A stretch of 64,000 nucleotides of DNA from Talinum fruticosum (GCA_021018815.1 JAITYX010000119.1:124001-188000); one strand, 5' to 3'; shown: positions 1 to 12,776, numbered from the stretch's first letter. Translations and numbers: made by a program. The notes: a model not told the origin generated them from the sequence alone.

Positions 1-195
1 GATTATGTACATCGTTTATACTAGCATACCCAAAAGTATATATATCAATCCAACATTAACTACACTATATACACAAGTCCTAAAACGACAACTTGAGGAA
101 ATAATAGCCACGTAATTTTCCTGAAGTTCAAATCATGACACCTTAGAACCCCATTGCTCACAAGTGATTTCTAAACCCGGCTCCGATACCACAAT
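1..195 (-). mobile_element. Leader of a minus-strand Ty3 element, cut by the window edge
   Basis: On the minus strand this follows the LTR at 196-3060 and begins with a primer binding site, so it is the untranslated leader of a Ty3-type element whose coding part lies left of the window. No reading frame is visible in it. Confidence 0.7.
180..191 (-). other. Primer binding site, initiator tRNA-Met type
   Basis: The minus strand reads TGGTATCGGAGC, one base away from the common plant tRNA-iMet site TGGTATCAGAGC. It lies 4 bases beyond the LTR end. It sets the orientation of the element (minus) and marks the adjoining LTR as the 5' LTR. Confidence 0.85.
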
Positions 196-3060
196 CGTAA
201 CGCCCTCAGTCACCATTACCTAATAATCCCTAACTTAGAGAGTATTATGTGTGGTGGCAGTGGAATATAATGATTAGAGACGTTATCGTCATCCTAAGAA
301 TAAGACCAGGCTAAGTAAATGAAATAAAAATAAAATACAATTTGCATATCTAAATGTTACATGTTGGTTGGGTCCTTATGAAGATAAATACCTACAACCC
401 AAACGGTTAAGGTACACATAGTGTTTAAACAGGACCCAAGATATAACCGAGAGGGTTGCTTGCATGTATGACAATACAATCTCATATACTTTTTAACGTG
501 AGAACTTATGCAACCTCTAAAAATCTTCAAAATTAATCTGAAGCCACGATTGAGGTGAAATCACTATGAGCATCTAAACACCATTAGAACCACAAATGCA
601 ACATGTCCAACTATGTTTTACCTTCGTTAGTCTTAGTAGGTAATTGACTATTGAACAATGCTTTTCCTAAAATAAAAACGGTAAAATATTTCGAAAAGTG
701 AGTCGAAACTCAGCACGTACATTCCTCCACGGTTAAATTGCTTTGAAAACATTTTAATTGAGTGCGTGCATTTCAATTCATTTTAGTTCGAAATCATAGG
801 GGAGAGAATATGAGTCAAACTTGCTTGCCGGTTATTATCTAAAAGTGTAACCCCTTGTATAATTGATACGATCTTTAAATGAGTTGCACACCTCCTGGGC
901 CGACCGAGAACCCGAGTTGAGGCCGTGCGGAGTTGAATTGAAGGGTTTAAGCCCTAATAATTGATACTTGATTATTGATCGGGGCCACTTTATTAGGTGA
1001 CAAAACCCTATTTGCAAATGATTCATTATTAGTAATATATATATGAGTTATTGAGATTTGCTGAAAAATGTGTGAATTTTTGAAGAGTTCAAGCAAGTGA
1101 ACGTACTTGAATTTAAAATATTTTCCTCCCCTTTATGAAATGTTGATTTACTGGCTTGTCGACGACAAGAGTGGCCTCGCTGCTGTTTCAAATATGTCTT
1201 TATTTTTAGAAAGATTTAAATTAAGTTTCATTGCAATACTATCTCTAATTAAGTTTGCATAATGCTTACTTCATATGAATTAGTTAAGCTAGCTTTGTTG
1301 ATTTTTACGTGACTTCGATTTGTTAATTTACTTAGATCAAAATATTTTCATTTTGAAATTTATTCATACTTTAGCCATTGTAACTTGTTGAGCATATAAA
1401 ACATGATTCTAACTTCCCAACTGCTATTGGAACTCGCTTAATCATATCAAACTTAAACATTGCTTCCAATCCTTGTCATAACTCGTTTTTCACTTAGTAT
1501 TAATCCTCAACTTAACTAGCCAACTCAAATTAACACATAAATACTCTTTAATTCAATATTTTTGTAACTTCAAACCCACATGTAACTTACTTCCTTCAAC
1601 AAAACTAATATTTCCTTCAAACAAATTCACATCCAAGAATAATGTGAGACAACTAAATTTACACAATTTTATAGTACAACACATCATCACCTTTCCATAA
1701 ATTAATTAATTTACACAAAATCCATATATCCCACATACATCACTTTAAGGTTATATGCATCATTTCCTTAATAAAATTCACATCCACATACACAATTAGG
1801 TACACTAATATTCAAATTCTTCCGTTCCTCTAAGCTTACTTATTATCTAGTTTCACTCTCCCTAAACATTTCTCTTTCTTTTGCTCTATTATGGGCAATT
1901 CCCAAATGCAACGAAAATCATCAATTTACTCAAAATTTACATCAAACATCCCAAATTTAATTCGCTAAAGCACAATGTTACAAAAGCAATCATGTGCATT
2001 CACAATACTCGAATGTTAAATTCATTCACTTCACAACTAGCATTCCACCAAAAATCCCAAATCACAATCATTCACAATACTCAAAGTTTTTCAATTCAAC
2101 CTTTAAATTTATATCATAGCATCTTTCTAAAGCTACCAAATTCAATAAACAATTAAAATAAATAGGTAGATAATTAAGGGAGATGAACTAAGGTTTAGGG
2201 TTTTACCTTGAACCCAAAAGTGGAGGCCAAGAAGAAGGAGTAGTGTGTGTGGCTGCTGGTCCAGACGACTACTGGGTAGCGATCGGCGTCCATTCTCGGC
2301 GATCGAGCTGCAGCTGGTGGCTGGTCGGGAGTTGGCTGCAGTAGGATGAGGCATGCACGAGGAAGATAGGGAGAGGGAGAGAGCGAGAGCGACAGAGAGA
2401 GACAGGGAGAGTGGAAGACCGGCGCCGGTTTTCGGCCGGCGTCGGTAACGCTAGTGGCCGGAGGAGAGGCAACAATAGGTGGAGTCGGGGGACACGTGAG
2501 GGAGATGGAGAGCACGAGAGGAGAGTTGAGGAAAATTGAAACTGCTTTGCCTTGAACCCAATTGTGAAGCTGATATTTTTATTTTCATTATATTTTTTTG
2601 TTTGGATACTTCCGAAACCATTTCGGATTTTTCTAAAAACATCAGCTTGTTTTATTTATATATTTTTTTCTTTCTTTGTTTACAGTTCACTCTAGAAAAT
2701 TATTATTTTTATTTGTTATTTTATTGTTATTTTATTTCATTTAATTAGTATTGCATATAAATTATACGATTCATTCATTAATAGAACGATTTGTTTAAAA
2801 TATAACCTTTAATGGCCTTATAACCATGTACCTTCGCATTTATATGTATTATATATTAATACAATTTTTAAATTTCTTTTTAAACATATGCATAAATTTA
2901 CAATCATCATTATGAAATTTCATTGGAGGCCATTATGTCGCCTTAGCTGCACAACACGCATAAAAAATAATCCAAATGTCAAATTGATGTACGTGCGCTC
3001 GATTATATAAATTTTGTAATTAGTAAAATAAATAAAGTGATTTACGGCCGGGTTGTTACA
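196..3060 (-). repeat. 5' LTR (2865 bp) of a Ty3-type element, perhaps Tekay-like
   Basis: The minus strand starts TGTAACAACCC at 3060 and ends GGGCGTTACG at 196, an imperfect TGTAAC/GTTACA pair of LTR ends, followed by a tRNA-Met primer site. The length, about 2.9 kb, suits long-LTR chromoviruses such as Tekay; this lineage call is inference because no coding region is in view. Around 2340-2530 lies a GC-rich, purine-rich stretch (GAGAGGGAGAG runs) that gives several overlapping spurious frames. The element interrupts a copia LTR that resumes at 3061; the target duplication on this side would be AGGAA (3061-3065) and its partner is outside the window. Confidence 0.75.
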
Positions 3061-3351
3061 AGGAAAAACTTGTAAGTGAATCGTCTAAGGGAGCAATTCT
3101 GTAAAGAGTCAGTCCTTATATTTTGTGGAATGAAATAGTGGATTTGACTTGGTGCTTGGATTAGCACTATCCGTGGTTTTCTGCTCCGGGAAGGTTTCCG
3201 TGTATTTTTTGTGTTATACTTGTTTTTGAATCCAATCTAGACTCGGACTTGTTTTCTAAATCTTTATTGTGCAGAATACTTTGATAATTCTCAAAAATCT
3301 TCCGTCAAACTATTTTCTAGAGTGACCTAACCTCTCCATGAGCTAACCTCA
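3061..3351 (+). repeat. Copia-family LTR, 3' part (copy A)
   Basis: This matches the 3' part of the copia LTRs at 33823-35290 and 6602-7877: shared landmarks are GGGAGCAATTCT, ATAGTGGATTTGACTT, TTGGATTAGCAC and TCCAATCTAGACTCGGA. The LTR ends near AGCTAACCTCA, the counterpart of GCAAACCTTCA. The 5' part must lie left of the Ty3 insertion, outside the window. Confidence 0.8.
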
Positions 3352-3730
3352 ACTAACTACTTCTTCATTGGACATCTTCTTTCAAGTGATTTGAGATTGT
3401 TCACAATCTTAGAAAAGCGAACATACTTCTATGTGATGTTCTCGCTAGTCTCCATTTAAACATCTCATACTTATGCAGGTACTAACTTATCTTTGCTTGT
3501 CTCATGTGGCTCGTCCCTTCGTCGGTGATGAATAGATTGTCCCACACCTTGTTAACAGATATCGCAGGCTGATACTGTATTGAACTCGAAGTATTGAAAC
3601 CACACATTAAGATGTTCATGGCTTTATAATTATTCTTGTGCTTTTCTTTCCGTTCGGTGTGAATTCGACTTCACCTTAGCCACAATTTGATTTCCAACTT
3701 GCTTGGTGCGAACATAGTTTCCATCGTCCT
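3352..3730 (-). pseudogene. Copia gag fragment (inverted relative to LTR A)
   Basis: The minus strand is similar to the copia gag of the element at 35595-40960; for example the plus-strand string GATTTGAGATTGTT recurs at both sites, followed by related sequence up to the position equivalent to about 39270. The frame is broken by several indels. It abuts the end of a forward LTR, so the simplest reading is that LTR A inserted into the gag of an older, minus-strand member of the same family. Confidence 0.6.
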
Positions 3731-4557
3731 ACATGGAAAGAATTTATTTATAATGATTTTATTTGTATGAAGGAAAATGAAGAATGGGCTAACCAAAACA
3801 GAAAAGGGACAGGATCTCAACGATGAGATCGGAATCGGAAAATAAGCCATGCATGACCGACATAGGTCACACACTCTACGGGAAAACAAATGGGCCTCAC
3901 ATTTAGGCCCGACTCTTAGGACTGGTGTAGTGTGACAAGCGCGGATCGTAAGTCGAGAATAAATGATCTTCATTCAAAGAATAACTTGAATGAGCCGATC
4001 TTGAATGGAAATAGAAATTTATTTGGCTAAAATTCTATGAGGATCGACTATAGTCTTTTATTATTTATTTTCGCGCCAATGCAAGGATTTATTTAGGTTT
4101 GATAGGATTGAATTACCTAAATTGTACAAAGGCTCCAAGAATGGGATTAAATGGTAACAACCACATTGATTCAAACACACAAATGAAGTTCCAACCTAAA
4201 CAAAGGCTCTATGTTCATAAGATATCACTGGGTCAAATAAACGTGGTGGCTCACAATCCGAACATTTTATTTTCCATGGGGTGCATGTCGAAAATTGAAC
4301 GTTCAATGCTCTTCTCAATCAGGGATCCAGAGAGCATTCTATGAGCTGAAAAAAGAACACACTTCAGTCAATTAGTTGAGTGGACCCACCTAGATAGTAG
4401 TTTGACTCATCAAAAAGTTTCACTAAAAGGAGAAGCTAAATGTCCAACATTTATGTCCAAAGTTTCTAAAAATGCAACAATGATAATGCAAACATAACTA
4501 AAAGTTCTTGTTTAAATTTTCAAGTCTCGCCCTCTTGATAAGTTTCCCTAGTGGAGT
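3731..4557. other. Unassigned sequence, partly leader of the LTR at 4558-6214
   Basis: On the minus strand the part next to 4557 follows an LTR end and so should be the leader of that element. I recognise no primer site. An 81-codon frame at 4099-4344 (plus) resembles no family I know and probably arose by chance. Confidence 0.4.
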
Positions 4558-6214
4558 TGAGAGGTGTGCTCCCCATAAATAGTGGTTTCATGAGATTTGC
4601 GCTTTTCAAGATAATAAGGGTCTTGATTTTTTAAATTGATTGGATTGCAGTTTAGAAACCATTTTATTTTCTAAATGCATTTCAAAATTCCGAGGATACA
4701 CAAGCAAGATATTAAACTTTTTAAACTGAATTTTTAGTGAGACTCACTAGGCCAATTAGTGGGGCTTCTTAGGCAAAGAGTCAAGCCCGGAGTCCACTAT
4801 GATGACCAGCGTGGATCGGTTCTGGGAATGATTGACATGGGACCTCCGCCCTAGACTGGAAAAGTAGTTTTGGTCATACAGTCCATGTTACTTGAATTAG
4901 TTCAAAATAGCTTAGTTTCCGAAAAATCAAGATGTATCATTCAAAATAAAAATATTTAAAAATGGAGTCACCAATCAATTTTGAATAAAAACCAAAACAA
5001 TATAATTCACTTTCCTAATATTTTCTTATACTCGAAGCAACAACCGAAAGGGACAAAAGGCTCAAAAATAAGAAAGGTTTTCAAAAATGACTCCATTGGT
5101 CAAAACTAATTATTCAGCGTTCGAGGGCAAAGGTACAAAATAAGAAGGATTACTCCTCATTTTGCCAGTTCATAAATGACCTTTAATGATTTGAATAGGA
5201 AAGTAAAATTGTGTTAAATAAAACAAGCAAATATCATGCTAGTATAAAAATTAAATCAATCAAAAACATGTTTAAAATGATAAATAAAGAAAATAAGGAA
5301 ATCAATAAAGAAAGTGATAAATCTAAATTATTACAACGAGTCGAGCTTGAAATTAAATGAAATTACATTACTTCCAAAACCACAATGCAAAAGTGAAATA
5401 AAAGGATTGAAACAAAGCAATCAAGATACAAACATATGTTTAAAGATCTACATCTTGTGCTCTAAGGTAAACCCACTTTTCAACCTCTAGGGTTTAGCTA
5501 GATTTTGCCATCATAATGGCAGGAAACGTATGGGGAGGAAGAAGAAGTAAACTTCCTTTTCTTGAGGCCTTTTTGTGAGAGGTAAGTTAATGTATAAGTG
5601 GAGAGAGTAGAGATGCATATTGAAGTGAAAATTCACCTTAACAGGGGTGTTGATTTTGTGAGATGCCGGTCACCTAGGAAGAAGAAGTGAAAATGGTGTG
5701 TAAGTTCCTTGGAAATGAGGTGTGAATCCCTCTATTTATAAAAATGTATGTTAGGGTTTCCCCTTTGAAGCATCAATTTACCCGGAAATTAGCTTAAAAT
5801 GTGCCACACACTCACCAGGTCAAAACACTATTTTCTAAAACCCTAGGTGACCGGCATAGGTCACCCGGAGTCTTCCCTCGTTAAATGGGTTAAAAGGATG
5901 CATTTTGGGTGGAAATGTAACCCGCACCGGTCACTCCATCAAATGGGGATCTACGTTTAGCTTTGATATAGTCCAAAGGTCATATTTGGTGATTGTCGTG
6001 AGTCAAGAAGGATGTTTTACGGGCTACTTCGTTTTTTTTTCTAATTTGGAGACTGCTAATTGTTTGATTTTTGGATTAGAAGAAAGAAACATCATGTGCC
6101 TTGATCCACTCTAGGGTCGAATGAAGAGGTGAAGCTAAATTTCATCACTAGGCTAACAACAAAAAATAAAACGACGTAATAGAAAAATATAAAGACACTT
6201 TTTGTGTGTCTACA
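4558..6214 (-). repeat. LTR of the TGTAGACACC family, copy 1 (1657 bp)
   Basis: On the minus strand it begins TGTAGACACACAAAAAGTG at 6214 and ends near GCACACCTCTCA at 4558. It aligns over its whole length with 16898-18512 and, in part, with 6230-8268. A TATAAATAGAGGG box is readable on the minus strand near 5740. The first bases resemble those of the Tat LTRs at 31946, 43387 and 59195 (TGTAGACACC then AAAAGTGTC), so it is probably a related Tat-type family. The flanking pentamers (GGAGT, TAAAT) do not match, so it is not a simple solo LTR. Confidence 0.75.
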
Positions 6215-6229
6215 TAAATGGAAAAGGTG

Positions 6230-8268
6230 AGATCAACGACTTATGCCCTCGGGTAGATTCACGTGTTGATCTTCGGGCTCGACTATATCTTGGCGATGTA
6301 ACGACAAGAAAATGGTAGTTGAGGAGCAAGTAATGCTTCCTCTTTTTGGTAGCTTTTTGAAAGGGTAGGTGAAGATATAAGTTGAGTAATTACGAGAGGG
6401 ATATGAGAGGAGAATTCAGCATTGTATATGAAAGTTATATAACTGAATGGTGTGTGGAAATTATGGGTAAAGCACCATATTTATAGAATTGAGGTAGGGT
6501 TATGGTTCCCACTTTTAAGCCTTATTTCAGCAGGAAATCAGCCTAGTCCGACCTTGGAGAAAAATTAGAAATCGGTTGGAAATTCGTCGAGCACTCATTA
6601 GTGAAGACTAAGGTATAACTCTCTATCTCTCTCAGGTTTTGATTCTAAGTCATTCCGCACTTTATAGAATTCTTTGTCTAAGTTTTCATTCAACTCTAAC
6701 CCACTCGGAAAGCACTTTATTGCATATCTCCAATTTGTGCTTCGACCCACTCAAACATCACTCGGAACCATCACACGAAAAAATAATTTCTTTATCAAGT
6801 TAAAATGAATTACAATGTTTATATATCCTAATATTCTACGCTCTCTAGCTTGATCATTTATGGATTGACTCAAGATGGAATTTGAACCTAATGTATATTA
6901 GACTCAGAAAATTCCACTTTTTTAGGCCAAAGATAATTCAACATTTAATTACTCTAATTCAATTATTATCTATGCCTAATCTATTTTTGAAATGCAAAAG
7001 CAATCGGGTTGTAGCCGATAAACGCCAGACAGACAAAAAATAGCTACATTTGGACATGGCTCGGACACCGTGGCAGGGCTATTTGTTTCCAAAATTGAAA
7101 AACTCCTACTCGGGTCTAATGGTTGTTTCAACTTCAGTTTTCAATCGTAGCCGATGATTGGAACATCTTTTGTATACAAGGGCCATTACACAATGTTCAC
7201 ATACCAACGGATCTCTTCTAAGTAACTCACAATAGCCGTTACAACGGCTAGAGAAGATCACAAGTCCATAACTTGTCTCAACGGTCATTCTTCCTGGATG
7301 CTTATAAATAGAAGCCAACTCGCAAGACTCAATGGTTGCCAAAATTATTGTTGAACCAATTGATTGTCTCATTCTTACTCAATCTTCTAGTTACAACTCC
7401 AAATTTTTAATATTTACTTTCCGAGTTGTAAAGAAAATTTTCTAATCACTTACATTCTTTTCTTACTTTTCTCTGTAAGTCCCTTGACTGAGCTGTAATG
7501 GCCAACTCAACTCAGTTGTACCTAATTATAAGGGTTAGCTCAGTAGGAAGTACTAGATCGAGATAAAGGAACTTCTAAGTCTACAAAAAATTGTAAAGGA
7601 ATTGTCTAAGGGAGAAATTCTAGTAAGAGTAAGTCCTGCGTAATCGAGGATTCAATTAGTGGATTTGACTTTATACTTGGATTAGCACTGCCTCGTGGTT
7701 TTCTGCCCCAAGAGGGTTTCCATGTACCCTTGTTTGTCATTCTTTTTAGTCCAATCTAGACTCGGAATTTACATCTACTATGTTCTATGCAAAAAGCGTT
7801 TGATTTTATTTAAAATTTTCCATCACCCTATTCACAACCCTTTAGGGTGACTTAAGCTGTCCAGGATCAAACCTTCAACCAGGTCAAAACGATGCATTTT
7901 GGCAGCCTAGGCGACTGTTGTGGTTCACTTGAAATATGCCCGCGTTGAATGGGGCAACACAACGGGTTTTGGAAAGAATGACCGATGTGGCTGCTTTATG
8001 GTGTGGGGATTCGTGCCTATCTTTGACATGGTCCTAGGCTTGGGTCTTGGTCCCGCGTAGGTTCCCTAGGATGTTTTGTGGGTTATTTTGTGTTTTCTAG
8101 GTGTGGGCGTACTGATTACTATGATTTTTGGATGTAAGAAGGAAACTTTAAACTGTCCTTATCCAATCTAACCCCGAAAAACAAGAGAAACTAAATTTTC
8201 ATCACAAGACTAACAATAAAAATAAAACAAAGTGTTCAAAATATCGAGGCACTTTTTAGGTATCTACA
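6230..8268 (-). repeat. LTR of the TGTAGACACC family, copy 2, split by a solo LTR
   Basis: The right end on the minus strand reads TGTAGATACCTAAAAAGTG at 8268. The stretches 6230-6601 and 7878-8268 align with copy 1 and are continuous once the copia LTR at 6602-7877 is removed. The left end is truncated, starting at the position equivalent to about 5455 of copy 1. Confidence 0.75.
6602..7877 (+). repeat. Solo copia LTR (copy B), 1276 bp
   Basis: It starts TGAAGACT and ends GATCAAACCTTCA, the ends of the recurring copia LTR family, and nothing internal to an element follows. The flanks are ATTAG (6597-6601) and ACCAG (7878-7882). Copy 1 of the host LTR has CACTCACCAGGTC at the same place, so the target was ACCAG and the left copy has suffered two C-to-T changes. 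Confidence 0.85.
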
Positions 8269-10284
8269 AAGATATGAGATTATTTGCAAATTCAACCTTT
8301 AGGCTTACAAAATATTCAAGTCGACAATTGAAACCAACGAAGCATCATACAACTTAGCCTTTATTTATTTGATTATTTCACTTGTTTACAACACCAAGAT
8401 TATTATCTTTACCATAATATTGTAATGGTGTGATTTGCATTTAGGAGCTCCCAACATAGATATATCTACATTTTTTTATCCACATTATACTTAAGGATAT
8501 TATCTCAATTAGTAAGCTTAACTTCGCCCGATCATACTTGCAATCTTTAATTTTAATATCTCCCTCCATTTTATACACATATTTGCTCTTAAGTTGAACG
8601 AAAGACTTCTTGTATATCGTATATTTGGAGATAATTGGGATTACTCAATCACCTTTAACTTCCTCATTTTCATTGTTTATGACAAAGTCGTCAACACGTA
8701 AATCTTCAACGAGTAATTTCATTACTTTTCATCATATAATTAATTTCTTCATATTTATTATCTTCATATCATCCACAATAATTTCCGTTATCCCTTTGTT
8801 ATTTTTTAATGAAAGTTCTAATGTCTCATCTACACTAAGCTCAACATATTTCCTAATATCTTAAGGCGCTAGTTGTTCTTTTTATTTTTGAATTCATTTT
8901 CATAATGTCCTACTCCGTATGCCCAACATTTACAACTATTTTTCCTTCTATACTTTAAAAAAAAAAAACCTTCTTGGTTGGGGATTTTCAGGAATTTTGG
9001 TATAATATTCTTTTGTATTTTTCAACTCTTTGCTTATTAAAGCTATTTTTGTTCTAAAATTTTCATTATTTTATTCTTATAGGTTCTTTTCCCCCTAATG
9101 TGAATCATCCCAACCTATAAGAAATTATGTTTTCATTCCCTTCGCTTCCGGATATATAGAAATTGGTCACTTATTTTGTTAAGAAATATATTCCTTATCC
9201 TAGGGTGTCTACAACATCCGTATTTTAAAGCCAGATAACATATTTCGATTAACTATTTAATAATGCAAGTGTGTTAATTTATCGTAGAAGATTCTTAGAT
9301 TGGTATCATTCGACAAAACTTGTAGTAGTACTCGACTAAATTCAGTTGTGTAATTCTCCAAGTATCTCATGTGCAATAGTTCTATATTATTAATTTTTAC
9401 GTGAACACTCTAACTTTTCTTCAAAATCAAATTAGGCTCCTAAAAATTTAATTTTTATTTCCTTACATAAATATTTAAACATAGTAGTTGGAAAATCCAT
9501 TGTTCCGAACTAATCTTTTGTTTCTTCATTTAAGGAATCATATCGATCAACAACGAGTATCGGAAAATCTATATTCAATATTCAAATTAAAGACACTATT
9601 CATTAATCTTTTTCAATACTCAAATATTGCTTCTCTATTACGAGCTCCATCTATATCTAATGTATAACTGGTCCGACTTGTAAGAGTAAAGCAATTTGTT
9701 CAAATGAAGTTGTGTTCTTTAGAATGAATCCAAAAGAAACATTTGTTGTCTTATCAGCTAGGGCATACCCTAGTCGTATGAAAGTTGTGTCTCTTATAGA
9801 TGAATGTTCAAATTCTTCAGGTTTAGGTACTATATTATTAGCCAAATTGGATTCAAAATCGTCGCCATTAAGCTCATCACCAACCTCATTAAACTCACTT
9901 TTTTAACCATTTTTCGTATTTCTTTGCTAGTTTTCTTGTTAATTCCTCTAATGGTAGAGTTTTAATTTCATCCAATTTTATCAGATTCATTTGTTGGTAG
10001 ATCTATTCTTCAACATAATATAATTCGTTCTTCTTTAGAAATATTGTGTACTTCTTACTTATCAATAATGACACTCATTATCTAGGTTTAGTTCTTTTAG
10101 GTTTTTCTCATTGTCAAACATATTAAACTCCATCCTCTTTTTGTATTTTTTTCTTCTATGGCTAGCCTTTTTTTTATTTTTAGGGTTTTTTTAACTCTTT
10201 TTAGGAAATGAATTTCTATATATAGCATTTTGAAATGTATATTTATCTAGAAAAGGAACCTTAAGGCTTAAAGCATACTTATCA
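8269..10284 (-). pseudogene. Decayed gag/coat-protein-like relic with zinc knuckle; possibly endogenous pararetrovirus
   Basis: Read on the minus strand, short open stretches follow one another from about 10140 to 8300. Near 9390-9265 one reads RYLENYTTEFSRV and NLRIFYDKL, a lysine- and glutamate-rich helical-looking stretch typical of gag or caulimovirid coat proteins. About 350 bases further on (8960-8875) lies a broken zinc knuckle, CWAYGVGHYENEF, in a basic context (YRRKNSCK before, KNKK after). This order fits a caulimovirid coat region or a retrotransposon gag; I cannot decide between them, and no reverse transcriptase is visible. The relic is very AT-rich with many stops and frameshifts and is bounded on the right by a solo LTR. 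Confidence 0.45.
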
Positions 10285-10289
10285 CTATA

Positions 10290-11800
10290 TGAAGGTTTGC
10301 TCTGGGAGAGTCTCGAGTCACCCTAGAGGGGGTGAATAGGGTGATGAAAAATTCTTTGTGAAAGCACACACCCTTTTGACAGAGTAGAATCAAAGACAGT
10401 TTCGAGTAAACAAAAATTGGACTCGGAATGTAATGAATAAACACGTTCAGCAATGTCTGTCCGAGTCTAGAATGAACTCGGAACTAGAACACGAGAGAAT
10501 TTACGTGGAAACCCTCCCGGGGCAGAAAACCACGGCCCGTGTCAATCCAGACACGAAGTCAAATCCACTATTTTGAGTCCACAAAATACCGTGAACTTGA
10601 CAGAACCCGAGTTGCTCCCTTGGACAACTCTATACAAGTTTTCCTAGACTCGAAGTTCCCTTATCCGATCTAGTACTTCCTAGCTGAGATAACCCTTACA
10701 GCTAGGGACAACTAAGATGAGATAACCCTTACAGCTTAGTCAAGGGACCTTACAAAGAATGTAAGAAGTGTTTGTAATCGAGTACAAGACCTTACAACTC
10801 GAAAGTAATGAATTACGAGTGGGAGTTGTAAGTTGAAGATTGAAAGTAAATACAATAACTTTGTTCAAGTTGGAGTATTGACGGTATGTTCCGCTATCTT
10901 CAAGTCTTGTGAAGTGGCTTCTATTTATAGATAACCAGGTAGAATAGCCTTTATCTTCATCTCGCGACCGAGAGTCCTCTCGTGACCGTTGATAAGGGCT
11001 TTTCGAGTCACTCGAAAGTATCCGTTGAAAATATGGTCGTTGGACAACGGTTTAACTCTCTTGGAAGTCCCAAAACCATCGGTTGTGTCTTGAAAAGTGT
11101 GGTGAAAACCATCGTTAAGCTTCACCTTCTAATTTTCCGAATATGGAAGCGCATGCGACTTCGACACAATCTTCCGGGACTAGAGCAGGGATGGTGAAAA
11201 GCTATATCTCGCTGGTGATTTGATGTTCCGAGCCGGCTACTTTTGTAATTTGAAAAGATATCCTCGATTGAATAACCTACAAAAGTAAAACACCTTCGGT
11301 TCTCAAAGTATAAAATACTTTGGTCCAAGGTTAGACACGAGATAATAAAAATAATCATGATAATTAACAAGCGGATTATCCGAGTCGAAAAGAAATGGAA
11401 CTTTCGAGTCTAATATCCATGAAACTCGGAATTCCATAAGACTTAGTCTTAAGCAAGGAATCAAGTTTTATCAACAAATATCGAGTGGGAAATACTTGAT
11501 GTAGACTAAGCACGAAAAGAACTATGAATGCCGACTTTGCAAACAATAGAGTAAATAATCATAAGTCGATTCTCGAGAGAGAATGTACTCGGAATAAAGA
11601 ACAAGATTTACGAGTCGCTAACCGAAAGCGATTAAAGAGATAAGTGAAGGCCGAATCGCATAGAAAAGATACTATTTCACTCAAGTAAGTTTCTAAGACA
11701 CAGAGAATGCCTTGGAATCAAAACCCTATATGAATGACATCGTTATACCCGATTCTTTTTGCATGACTCGAAATATATAGAGCAGTAGTCCGAGTCTTCA
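10290..11800 (-). repeat. Solo copia LTR (copy C), 1511 bp, perfect CTATA duplication
   Basis: On the plus strand it runs from TGAAGGTTTGCTC to CGAGTCTTCA, the inverse of the family ends. It is flanked on both sides by CTATA (10285-10289 and 11801-11805), a perfect 5-bp target duplication, so this is a solo LTR left by LTR-LTR recombination. A minus-strand TATA box lies in the conserved string TCTATTTATAGAT near 10920. Confidence 0.92.
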
Positions 11801-11900
11801 CTATATTTAGATAATTAATTTTTAATCCAATTAACTTCAGCTTCAATCTCATTTAATCTATTCTAAACTATATGAGTGATATAATTTAATGGGGTTCAAT

Positions 11901-12748
11901 TAGGGATAGAAACGGGGTGGGTCGGGACCGCGGAGTGCCTGTGCCGATCCTCGCCCCACCACCCACATGCCTTCCCATCCTCGGCCTTACCCTCGCAACA
12001 GGGGAGAAAAATTCTCCCCGACCCTAACGAATCCTTAATCCCCAACGGGGCCCTAACCTTCGTTCATAACGCTTAAATTAAGTTTAGATCTAACTAATTT
12101 TATAGGAAACAAATCTCAAGCAAAAGCCATAACTCTCAAAAAGTTCGTTGACTTATATTGAAATTCATTACAAACCACACAAAATCTATGTAACGAAGAA
12201 CAAATAACCATTAAAAAAAGTAATAAGGTCCGGGGGCAAGTGCTGAGCCTTAAAGGCATGGTGGTCGTCCAAATGGTGATGGAACTTCAACTTTGGTTGA
12301 AATGTTGTAAAAATACGAGTTTGCACTTGAGATGCTCCTTCTAGAGCTTTGACTTCAGAATGATACAAGGGAAAGAGAAAAAGAGCGAGAGGAAAGTGAG
12401 AGAGCCAAATAAGTGTGAGGAAAGACAAAGGACGAATATGTAAAATGTGAGAGTAGAGACAGAGAGAGAGACAGAGAAAGGACAACTAGCTAAACTGTGA
12501 TAGTGAGTTTGTTCTATAGCTAGGGTTTGAAAATTTTTCACATACAAACCTTCCCAAGCATACTATAGACAAATATTTTCAAAAAAAAAAAAAAGGAGTG
12601 AGGAATGGGGCTCTCCCCATCTCCATCCATGTTCGCGCCCGAGGATATATGTTTCATCCCTACCCCTTTCCTAGTTCCGAGTAAGGACTTTTCCCTACCT
12701 TGAATTGGGGCTCCCATGGGGTCGAGGAATACCCCATTGCCTTCTTTA
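11901..12748. mobile_element. hAT-like non-autonomous element with G-rich ends
   Basis: The left end TAGGGATAGAAACGGGGT and the reverse complement of the right end (TAAAGAAGGCAATGGGGT) are imperfect inverted repeats of the TAGGGATGGCAA type seen in plant hAT elements. Both ends continue into GGGG/CCCC-rich subterminal sequence, while the middle is AT-rich. No transposase is present. A clear 8-bp duplication is not visible (GGTTCAAT against GGTATTAA), so boundaries are approximate. Confidence 0.5.
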
Positions 12749-12776
12749 GGTATTAAAATAGTAGCTCTTTCAGGAG

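Noticed and set aside
2195..2515. Overlapping minus-strand frames of 68-106 codons
   Set aside because: They lie in a GC- and purine-rich part of an LTR, overlap one another in different frames and show low-complexity Ser/Leu/Pro runs; no domain.
9712..9906. Plus-strand 64-codon frame
   Set aside because: Shadow of the minus-strand gag/coat-like relic.
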